From NCBI GenBank assembly GCA_029565395.1, contig JAKQOG010000119.1, positions 42,457 through 106,456 on the forward strand: a DNA stretch of 64,000 nucleotides. Direction: 5' to 3'. Within the stretch, counting starts at the first letter, position 1, and the number at the start of each line of letters is the position of its first letter. Source of the stretch: Candidatus Hydrogenedentota bacterium. Lineage in GTDB: Bacteria; Hydrogenedentota; Hydrogenedentia; Hydrogenedentales; CAILVY01. This document shows positions 26,895 to 34,663 of this stretch, piece after piece. Position numbers and translations under genes: made by a program. The notes beneath the pieces are model-generated. The model saw only the letters and a list, made by a program, of their open reading frames with translations. It searched no databases and was not told the origin of the DNA.

Positions 26895-29800
26895 TCATCC
26901 CGGGCAATAGCCGTCTTCTGTGCCTTCTCCCGGACACGGATGGCAGCCGCCGGAATTATAGAACTGGATCACCCGCAACAATTCTGATAGGTTGATGTGC
27001 CAGTCTTGAGGGGCATAATCGCTGTCGTGCGGGAGACAGGTTTGGTCTCCGGAACCGGGATTATATCCATCTTCACCGCTTAGATCACAATGGTATCCGT
27101 CCGAATTGTAAAACTGAATCACCCGCAACAACTCCGACAGACTAATAACCAAATCACCGTTCTGATCGGCACTATGCGGCGGCGCAGCTTCGCCCTCCCC
27201 TTCGCCTTCGCTTACCCCTTCGGCTTCTCCCTCGTTACCGCCTTCAACTACGCCTTCAGCATACCCTTCTTCACCCCCTTCCCCCTCCTCCGGCGAACCT
27301 TCGGAGGGCACGCCCTCTTCTTCGCCTTCGCCTTCTTCCTCGCCTTCCGTGCCGTCAAATCCATAGGTGGCAATTTCGCAATCCCCATACAAATCTTTAA
27401 AACAATGAATCAGCCGAATATTGGCGGTCTCAAGTTCTTCCAGAATAGAGGGTGCGATACCGGGTTCAAGACGGGGTTCAAAAATGAAGTGTTCGGAAAA
27501 ATTATGATGTTCCGGCCGGTAGGTTTGCGAATAGTATCCATACAGGAAGATCGGGTCTGTGGTGAACCCTTCAATGCGGGTTTCCACCCAGCGAGAGAGC
27601 GGCGCGGTATATCCCGCGGCCGCGCCGGGATCCGGGGGCCAGTAAAACGACGTGGTGATGGATGTTCCCCCCGCTCCTTCACAAACACGTTCCTGAAGAA
27701 TGTCGCCCTCTTGCGGCTGAAGACAAGGACATATCTCAACGGAATCGGTTGTGGTGATGGTGGGACCGCTCCAATCCCAAGCGGGTTCCGGCTGGCTGTA
27801 CTGAACCGTTATCGGCAGGCGGCCGCCATAGCCGGCATCCGAAAGGGTCAACAAGGGGTTTTGGGCGGGGGAAAGCAAGGTGGGAAACTGGGTGAAGAGT
27901 TCATACTGCCTCGGATTAAACAGCCAGCCAAAGGTCCATGTATCGTGACAGGTTTCTTCTGAATACGAATGATGGAAGTCCGGCCAAAGCGTTAATGGGC
28001 CCGAATAGGTACGCACCTTTCCATGCGCCGCATATTCAAGCGCGGTATTTAGATAGAAACTCTGCTGGAGATTGTCCGTATTCAGTTGGAGGTTGCCGGT
28101 TTCAAAAAGGAAGCGGGCTTTGACACGGTGATTGCCAAATACTTCGCCATACTCTCCCTGATAGGTGCAAAATTCTTCCGGGGCATTTAGGAGAAAAGGG
28201 ACCACCGACGGCGTTGTATTCGGACGGGGCACTTCACGAACTTGCTTGATGATTAATTTTTCATCGGGCGCATTTTTTTTGTATTCCAGATCAAGCACGA
28301 AAGAGGTTTTGCCGGAGATCGCAGCGAAACGATCCGCAACGGCTATCATGAGAATGCTCAAATCGTGGTAATCCTGATCCCAGGTCATAACGGTGGCGCC
28401 CATAGGCACCAAACTGGAGGCTTTTATAAAGTTTATATACGGTACGCCGTAATAAACATAGGCGTCTACTTCTTCGGGAATGGCCCCATTTTCCGGATTG
28501 GCCACGGAGACCGCGCCCAGTTGCGTAACCATGTGGATAGTGGTGCTCCAGGATTCATGGGCGAGCGTGGCTACGCCATTCGCCATTTCTTCGGAGTCGG
28601 GGAAGGAATGATGCACGAGAACCGCCATGCCCACTTCGTCTTCATTTATTCCGTGCCTCAGCCGTTCAAGGAAGGCATTATCGTTATAGAAACTGGCGAA
28701 TACTTTTCGAATTGCGCGAAACACCCCGCGCTCCTCGCTTTCTTCCGGATCGCAGATGCTGGGTCCGGAATCATCTCCATCCAATTCATCCGCAAGGCAT
28801 CCGCTGAAGCTGTCATACAACCCCGCGCCGGTGAATTGTGCGCTGTCTTCCACATTCGTGGAACTGCGGAACCGAATGTTCCTATTTTGATCAAATCCGT
28901 ATTGAGGATCCTGGAGAGCGTTCATCACGGCGGATTGTACTTCGGGAGAAAAGGCGGTGGCGCCGGTATCGCGAAACATGTCCCGTAGATCATCCAAATC
29001 CGCGGCGAGCGCGGCCATATTCGGAGGCGGATAGGCATATCCATCGAGTCGGAAATGGATTTCCTCCCGCAATGTGTGGCCCGTGGTAAGCGTTTGATTG
29101 AGAAAGGCATTCCACAGGTTGAAAGAGAAGGCCATGGACACAGGGGAATTGTCGGGGATGGCCGTGCGTAAAATGCCCATATTCGCCGCCTTCCCGCCGA
29201 AATATTGAATATCTTCCGGCAACAGCGGATCTGTCGAAGCGGCATAACCGCCATATGGCGCCATGGGGGCGATCTGCAGCGGCGCAGGCGCTTTCAATGC
29301 AAGAATTTGATCGGCCAGCGCCGTATCCAAATCATCCGCCAAAACAAACCGGAGATCCGCCGCGGTGTAATAGCTGGTATAGGCCCGCAGCGCCACACGA
29401 TGCCCCGCCAGCGATTGTGCAAGCGCGGCATCCTCCGCGACCTGAAGATAGGCAAAAGGAATGCCGTAGGTGTTGGCCAGAATGGCTACATGAGAATTGG
29501 GCGTGGAAGGCGTCAGACTGAGGACGCCTGCGACCATGGGGATTTCCGCGGGTACACCATCGGTGAGAAGAATATCCGTGGACAACAGGATGCCACTGGT
29601 GAAGGCCGCTTCAATCTGTGTTCCCGGCACATACGAGATACGGCCCAGCGCCCATCCTTGAGAATAGATGACGTTTCCCGGCGTCCAGCGCGCGCTTGAA
29701 CTGATGTCCACTCCGTTGGATGCCAGATATTCCCGGTTTGTCTCCGCCGTGGCGGTTTGTTCGAATGCCGGGAAATAATAGGCTTTCAGACCTGCGGGGC

Positions 29801-30263
29801 CCGTTACATTGGCCTTGAGGAGATTGAACATCGCGATAATCTCATCGGGAGTATAGGGCTCCATCCGGACAAATTGAATGCCATATTCCTGAGGGGGATT
29901 AGCAGAAAGCGGTGGAAGAATCACCGCCCCCAGAATAGCCTGTTGCCCGGCGGCATAAAGGGTAACCGCATCGTATTCCAAAGCACTGAGCCCCAAAAAG
30001 GGATCAAGCACTTCCGTGGCAAAGTTGAAATGAAAAACATACTGCTGGCAATCCTGGAAGTAGACCATAGCCGGTTCACTCGTCAAAATCGTAAATTTTA
30101 CAAAACCGGGCGAAGGGGGGGAAGAACTCATGCCTTCCGCGCGAAAAGGATCCTCCGGAAAAACAATCTGATTCTTCCAGTATGGCGACGGGGTAATGGC
30201 GCCGGCACTGCCAATCCCGGCAACCAGAAGAACAAACAACACTACGCACCTGATGTCACGCAT
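26895..30263 (-). CDS. Secreted PEP-synthase-like protein with Glu-Gly linker and dockerin-like tail
   Basis: 1122 residues from ATG 30263, 7 nt after GGGAGG. A signal peptide (CVVLFVLLVAGIGSAGA) is followed by an N-terminal domain. A phosphohistidine swivel-like segment (STPNSHVAILANTYGIPFAY, about residues 260-280) precedes an ATP-grasp domain like the PEP/pyruvate-binding half of PpsA/PPDK (YFGGKAANMGIL; IRFRSSTNVEDSAQFTGAG). The order is reversed from PpsA. After a beta-rich region comes a Glu/Gly linker (~973-1030), then a 92-residue tandem module: SADQNGDLVISLSELLRVIQ and INLSELLRVIQFYNSGGC with four cysteines. ATP is not expected outside the cell, so catalysis there is doubtful; a binding role or degraded enzyme is possible. 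Confidence 0.82.
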   Translation of the reverse strand: MRDIRCVVLFVLLVAGIGSAGAITPSPYWKNQIVFPEDPFRAEGMSSSPPSPGFVKFTILTSEPAMVYFQDCQQYVFHFNFATEVLDPFLGLSALEYDAVTLYAAGQQAILGAVILPPLSANPPQEYGIQFVRMEPYTPDEIIAMFNLLKANVTGPAGLKAYYFPAFEQTATAETNREYLASNGVDISSSARWTPGNVIYSQGWALGRISYVPGTQIEAAFTSGILLSTDILLTDGVPAEIPMVAGVLSLTPSTPNSHVAILANTYGIPFAYLQVAEDAALAQSLAGHRVALRAYTSYYTAADLRFVLADDLDTALADQILALKAPAPLQIAPMAPYGGYAASTDPLLPEDIQYFGGKAANMGILRTAIPDNSPVSMAFSFNLWNAFLNQTLTTGHTLREEIHFRLDGYAYPPPNMAALAADLDDLRDMFRDTGATAFSPEVQSAVMNALQDPQYGFDQNRNIRFRSSTNVEDSAQFTGAGLYDSFSGCLADELDGDDSGPSICDPEESEERGVFRAIRKVFASFYNDNAFLERLRHGINEDEVGMAVLVHHSFPDSEEMANGVATLAHESWSTTIHMVTQLGAVSVANPENGAIPEEVDAYVYYGVPYINFIKASSLVPMGATVMTWDQDYHDLSILMIAVADRFAAISGKTSFVLDLEYKKNAPDEKLIIKQVREVPRPNTTPSVVPFLLNAPEEFCTYQGEYGEVFGNHRVKARFLFETGNLQLNTDNLQQSFYLNTALEYAAHGKVRTYSGPLTLWPDFHHSYSEETCHDTWTFGWLFNPRQYELFTQFPTLLSPAQNPLLTLSDAGYGGRLPITVQYSQPEPAWDWSGPTITTTDSVEICPCLQPQEGDILQERVCEGAGGTSITTSFYWPPDPGAAAGYTAPLSRWVETRIEGFTTDPIFLYGYYSQTYRPEHHNFSEHFIFEPRLEPGIAPSILEELETANIRLIHCFKDLYGDCEIATYGFDGTEGEEEGEGEEEGVPSEGSPEEGEGGEEGYAEGVVEGGNEGEAEGVSEGEGEGEAAPPHSADQNGDLVISLSELLRVIQFYNSDGYHCDLSGEDGYNPGSGDQTCLPHDSDYAPQDWHINLSELLRVIQFYNSGGCHPCPGEGTEDGYCPG

Positions 30264-30833
30264 GGCATAACCTCCCTTGCCGGTTAAGCCCATCGTACAA
30301 CCTGCTGTTTATTCAGTTAGAATACCACAAAATGACTGATGAATACGTATTGGGAAATTTTGGGACAAACCCAAATGGCGCTTCGTTAAGCCTGATTCCT
30401 TAATTATACCTGCGCGGGCACTTCTTGAAACGAAGTCCCGGCTTCACAGATACCATTTGATATTGTTGTTAAAACGAGGGGGAGAACACGGACGGACACA
30501 GACTAACACCGACTAACACGGACAATATGGACATGATGGGCAGAGTGGGCAGAGTGGAGGGGATGGGAAATGATCTAACATGGACTTTTGGGACGATATA
30601 GACGGGATGGACTTATGAATCGTAAGGTTCAAGGATAGCCGGAGGCAATTGCGGAGAAACGAAAATGTTCCTAGGGCCGGGTGTTCTTCTCCTATTGAAT
30701 TCAGCATGCAAAAAAGGATCTGAGAACGCTGTATGGAACGCTGGATTCATTCGTGTCGCCGTGGTTATACTCTGACGAGCGTGTTTGTAAATTTGGGTAC
30801 ATGCGGGCAGTACACTACAGTGGAGGATCCACC
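30264..30833. other. Long intergenic region with degenerate short repeats
   Basis: 570 nt without a gene between divergent transcription units. Bases 30487-30532 contain irregular copies of a GACTAACACNGACTAACAC-type unit of about 12 nt. Bases 30538-30555 hold two exact copies of GGGCAGAGT. A GGAGG at 30821-30825 is the Shine-Dalgarno of the DUF1080 gene. No promoter of good quality was found. Confidence 0.5.
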
Positions 30834-31478
30834 ATGATGCGGTTTATTTTGGTCATTCTAAGCCTGGCGCTGTCCTTGCCGGTATGGGCCGCGGAGGCCG
30901 GGCAGTCCGTTACGCTGTTTAACGGGAAGGATTTCACGGGGTGGAAGCTATTTCTGCCTGACGCCAAGGCCGATCCCGCCAAGACATGGTCGGTGAAAGA
31001 CGGCGTGGTGCTGTGCACAGGGAATCCGGCAGGATACATGCGGACCGAAACCCCGTATGAGAACTACCGCCTGCGGGTCGAGTGGCGATGGCCCAAGGAT
31101 GGCGGCAACAGCGGGGTCCTGCTCCATATCCAGGAGGGCGACGCGGTGTGGCCCAAGTCCATCGAGGCCCAGTTGCATAGTGGCGATGCCGGGGATTTCT
31201 GGGTGATCGGAGGCACGGAATTCAAGGAGCATGCCGAACAAGGCAGCAAGCGGGTTGAGGGCCGCCGGACCCTGAAGCTTGGGGCGTCCAGCGAGAAGCC
31301 TCTCGGTGAATGGAACCAATACGAGATCACCTGCAAGGGGAACAGCATCACCGTGAAGGTCAATGGCGTAGCGCAAAACCTCGCCTCGGACTGCACGGTC
31401 ACCAAAGGGTTCATCGGCTTGCAGAGCGAGGGCGCCCCGGTTGAGTTCCGGAATATTATTCTCGAACCGTTGAAATAG
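30834..31478 (+). CDS. Secreted DUF1080 (3-keto-disaccharide hydrolase-like) protein
   Basis: 214 residues; ATG 30834 is chosen because GGAGG lies 7-8 nt upstream and a signal peptide (RFILVILSLALSLPVWAAEA) follows at once. The mature jelly-roll starts VTLFNGKDFTGWKLF and contains YENYRLRVEWRWPKDGGNSG and IEAQLHSGDAGDFWVIGG, typical for PF06439. Family members bind or hydrolyse glycans, including 3-keto-glycosides. It stands alone with about 300-nt gaps on each side. Confidence 0.88.
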   Translation: MMRFILVILSLALSLPVWAAEAGQSVTLFNGKDFTGWKLFLPDAKADPAKTWSVKDGVVLCTGNPAGYMRTETPYENYRLRVEWRWPKDGGNSGVLLHIQEGDAVWPKSIEAQLHSGDAGDFWVIGGTEFKEHAEQGSKRVEGRRTLKLGASSEKPLGEWNQYEITCKGNSITVKVNGVAQNLASDCTVTKGFIGLQSEGAPVEFRNIILEPLK

Positions 31479-31805
31479 CTTCATCGGGAAGAACCAAATG
31501 TCTGTTTTTTATACGGGCAACTCCGTTCCCTCATTCAGGATCTCCACGTACCGCGTATAGCTGAAAACCCGGTTCACCCTTTTACCCATGGTGGAAATAA
31601 TCACGTAATATCCTTGAAGTGCATGCTATTTATTTGCCGTGTCCTAAACTTAAAATATGATTCCCGGTTATTTTAGTTTACATCGATATCCTAAAATAAC
31701 CGGGGATCCCCGCGGAAGAGCAAGTGTTTTATACACATGCCCGGTTTGATAGTATGACGAACCTCCGGCATATGGGTTGCCGTGCTTAATATTTGGAGAA
31801 ATACG
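31479..31805. other. Intergenic region upstream of the heparinase-like gene
   Basis: A 327-nt AT-richer gap with no gene. It contains the long palindrome at 31663-31704. The Shine-Dalgarno TTTGGAG of the next gene is at its right end. Nothing else is recognisable. Confidence 0.5.
31663..31704. repeat. Perfect 14-bp inverted repeat with 14-nt spacer
   Basis: CCCGGTTATTTTAG (31663-31676) and CTAAAATAACCGGG (31691-31704) are exact inverse complements. There is no T-run after either arm, so this is unlikely to be an ordinary terminator. It lies about 100 nt before the heparinase-like gene and may be an operator, a leader hairpin or an insertion remnant. Confidence 0.6.
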
Positions 31806-33728
31806 ATGACATTGCGGATGCACTTCCCGGAATTTGCAGGTCTGTCTCTATCGGCCGTCATGCTCACTTTTTTATTGCTTGCCATGCCGTGCTCTGCGGC
31901 TGCGCAGGATGTGGCCGCCGCGCAGGATCTGGCGGCGCGCATGAAGCAGGCAATGGCATCCCACCCGCGGTTGTTCTTCCCGGACGAAGCGGCGCCACAG
32001 GTAAAGGCGAAAATTGACGGGGACGCATTGCTTTCAGCGGTATACGGACATCTCACATCCGCGGCCGATGCATTAATGAATCAGAAACCGGTGAAGCGCG
32101 AAAAAGTGGGTAAACGTCTGCTGGGCGTCTCCCGATCGTGTTTGCAGCGGGTATCGTATCTGGCGTTTGCATACCGCATGACCAAGGAAAAGACCTATCT
32201 CGAACGCGCAAAGAAGGAGATGTTGGCGGCGGCCGCGTTTGAGGACTGGAATCCGAGCCATTTTCTGGATGTGTCGGAAATGACGGCGGCTCTGGCGCTG
32301 GGATATGATTGGCTTTTCAACGATCTCAACGCGGAGACACGCACCCTTATCCGGGACGCCATCATCAAAAAGGGGCTGGAAACTTCCTTGAAAGGCGGCG
32401 GGTGGGTGAAAGGCACAAACAATTGGAATCAAGTGTGCCATGGCGGCTTGGTGTTGGGCGCGTTGGCCGTCATGGAAGACTGCACGGCGTTGTCCGAACA
32501 GATTGTGGCGCGCGCCATTGAAAACGTTCCCCGCGCGATGCAAGAGTACGAGCCCGATGGCGTATATCCGGAAGGGCCGAGCTACTGGAAATACGGGACG
32601 ACTTATAACGTGCTGATGATTGCGGCGTTGGAATCGGTTCTCGGGTCTGATTTTGGCCTGGCTTCGGCGAATGGATTTAAGAAGACGCCCGAATTCTATC
32701 TCCAGGCATCAGGCCCCACCGGCTTCTTTTTCAACTTCTCCGATTGCGGCGTACGGGGCGGAATCGCTCCCGCAATGCATTGGTTTGCACAGCGCCTCCA
32801 AAAGCCGGGACTGCTCTGGCAGGAAAAGAAGGAACTACAACTTTTTGCCGCGGAAACGCCAGACGCCAAGGGAGATGGCGACCGGATGCTGGCGTTTTTG
32901 TTAGTGTGGGCGCAACCCATCGGTAAAGTAGATGCGCCGGAGACACTGTGTTGGAAAGGCGATGGCCGCACGCCTGTGGCAATATTGCGGACCGGATGGC
33001 AGGACGATGCAACCTATGTGGGGCTCAAGGGCGGTTCGCCGAGTTCGAATCACGCGCATATGGATACAGGTTCCTTCGTGTTGGACATGAAAGGCGTTCG
33101 TTGGGCGGTTGACTTGGGCAGCCAAGGATATAACAGTCTTGAATCGCGGGGCATCGACCTCTGGAACAAAAAACAGGAGAGCGAACGCTGGACTGTCTTC
33201 CGCCTGAACAATTTCAGCCACAACACCCTCGTGGTGGACGGCAAGCTGCAACAAGTCGCAGGCAAGGGAACGATTACCCGGTTTTCCGACGCACCAGCTA
33301 ATCCTTATGCAATTGTTAATATGTCGTCTGTATATGAAGGGCAGTTGGCCCTTGCGCTACGCGGGGTGCGCCTCATGGGGCAATCGGTGCTGATACAAGA
33401 CGAAATCAAAACTTTGGATCATGACACTTCCGTGCGCTGGGCCATGGCGACCTGCGCCGAGGTAATCCTCGAAAGCGCGGACACAGCCACGCTCCGGCAT
33501 GCCGGACAGAGTGTTTCGCTTCGAGTATTGGCGCCCGCCAATGTAAAACTTACCCTATACGACATTAAGAATCCACCGCACGACTATGACGCAAAAAATA
33601 TGAATACCTACATGGTGGGTTTCGAAACGAGCCTTCCCGCAACATCCTCAAATCGCTGGGCTATTCTTATAGAACCCGCAGCCCCGCTGAGTACGCGGCC
33701 TGACATCTGTGCGATGGAGGACTGGTAA
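31806..33728 (+). CDS. Secreted heparinase II/III-like polysaccharide lyase
   Basis: 640 residues with a signal peptide (VMLTFLLLAMPCSAAAQ). The (alpha/alpha) toroid contains GTNNWNQVCHGGLVLGALAV and YPEGPSYWKYGTTYNVLM. The C-terminal beta-sandwich contains GSPSSNHAHMDTGSFVLDMK and WAVDLGSQGYNSLES. These correspond to the Asn-His, Tyr and second His regions of heparinase II, alginate and chondroitin lyase-like enzymes (PL12/15/17/21 group). Polyuronide cleavage by beta-elimination is likely; the exact substrate cannot be read. ATG 31806 has GGAG 8 nt upstream; a GTG 24 nt earlier is less likely. Confidence 0.85.
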   Translation: MTLRMHFPEFAGLSLSAVMLTFLLLAMPCSAAAQDVAAAQDLAARMKQAMASHPRLFFPDEAAPQVKAKIDGDALLSAVYGHLTSAADALMNQKPVKREKVGKRLLGVSRSCLQRVSYLAFAYRMTKEKTYLERAKKEMLAAAAFEDWNPSHFLDVSEMTAALALGYDWLFNDLNAETRTLIRDAIIKKGLETSLKGGGWVKGTNNWNQVCHGGLVLGALAVMEDCTALSEQIVARAIENVPRAMQEYEPDGVYPEGPSYWKYGTTYNVLMIAALESVLGSDFGLASANGFKKTPEFYLQASGPTGFFFNFSDCGVRGGIAPAMHWFAQRLQKPGLLWQEKKELQLFAAETPDAKGDGDRMLAFLLVWAQPIGKVDAPETLCWKGDGRTPVAILRTGWQDDATYVGLKGGSPSSNHAHMDTGSFVLDMKGVRWAVDLGSQGYNSLESRGIDLWNKKQESERWTVFRLNNFSHNTLVVDGKLQQVAGKGTITRFSDAPANPYAIVNMSSVYEGQLALALRGVRLMGQSVLIQDEIKTLDHDTSVRWAMATCAEVILESADTATLRHAGQSVSLRVLAPANVKLTLYDIKNPPHDYDAKNMNTYMVGFETSLPATSSNRWAILIEPAAPLSTRPDICAMEDW

Positions 33729-33789
33729 GTGGATCTGTCTTGCATTCAAGAGACGGACAATGAGGCCTTAAACGTATCAAAAAAATATT

Positions 33790-34659
33790 CTATTGCTTTG
33801 CGGGCAAGGCGAGCCCTTCGCTGACGGCTTTGCCGAAGGCTTGAGGGGCGTCGGTGACGTACCAGTGGATGCCCAGATCAATCAGCTTGCGCAGGGAGGC
33901 GGGCGTGAATACGAACGGCCGCAGTTGAAGTTCGGCGCCGGCCGCGCGCAAGGTGTCCGCCGCTTCCTTTAGAAATGCATCGTCCATCGCATAGACCACT
34001 TCCGGCCGGGTGGTTCTTGATCGTAAATGGAACTGCAATTGGCTGATACCCTGGAAATTCTTCCGTTTCATCGCCTCGAATTTCTTCTTGATTGCCTCGG
34101 GGGTTCCGGACAGCCAGGTCATGGTCCGCGCGCCCTCAAACAGTTTCTTGAATTTCGCGCAGACCTCCGGCTCGCCATGCACGAAAATGACCTGCCGCTC
34201 CAGGCCGTTTGCCTTAATCTTTTCCACCAGCAGCTCCGTATTCACCTCTTTGATATCGAGATATACCTGCCGGTCAGGGCGGTCTTTCATGGCGGCGAAC
34301 ACTTCATCCAGCGTGGGAACGCGGGTTCCTTTAAATTCTTTCCTGAATTTCACCCCTGCATCCCATTTTTGCACTTCCGACAGAGGTATTTCATTAATTT
34401 TTTTATGATCCCAGGGATCCAGCGCGTCCGTTGTGCGCTTGGGTGTTTCATCATGCATGCACACAAAGGCGCCGTCTTGCGTGGTTTGAACGTCCACCTC
34501 CGGCACCGCTCCCGGAATGTTCCAGGCATGTTCATAAGCGGGCATCGTATTTTCCGGAACCTCGTCCACTCCGCCCCGGTGCGCTTGAAAGTACACGCCT
34601 CCGGGAGCTTCCGCGCTTACCTGAAGCATCAATGCCAGAGTCACCGTTAACACTGCCAT
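33790..34659 (-). CDS. Glycerophosphodiester phosphodiesterase family protein, secreted
   Basis: 289 residues from ATG 34659, 4 nt after the acylase stop codon. A signal peptide (AVLTVTLALMLQVSAEA) is followed by the GDPD barrel: FQAHRGGVDEVPENTMPAYE (His-Arg and Glu of the metal site), VPEVDVQTTQDGAFVCMHDE (Glu-x-Asp and catalytic His) and QVYLDIKEVN. It hydrolyses glycerophosphodiesters to glycerol-3-phosphate and an alcohol in the periplasm or outside. The upstream in-frame extension overlaps the acylase gene and lacks features. Confidence 0.9.
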   Translation of the reverse strand: MAVLTVTLALMLQVSAEAPGGVYFQAHRGGVDEVPENTMPAYEHAWNIPGAVPEVDVQTTQDGAFVCMHDETPKRTTDALDPWDHKKINEIPLSEVQKWDAGVKFRKEFKGTRVPTLDEVFAAMKDRPDRQVYLDIKEVNTELLVEKIKANGLERQVIFVHGEPEVCAKFKKLFEGARTMTWLSGTPEAIKKKFEAMKRKNFQGISQLQFHLRSRTTRPEVVYAMDDAFLKEAADTLRAAGAELQLRPFVFTPASLRKLIDLGIHWYVTDAPQAFGKAVSEGLALPAKQ

Positions 34660-34663
34660 AGTA

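Noticed and set aside
27170..27360. Plus-strand frame rich in Phe/Ala/Leu with apparent membrane segments
   Set aside because: It is the complement of the Glu-Gly linker of the PEP-synthase-like gene; the hydrophobicity is an artefact of the repeat.
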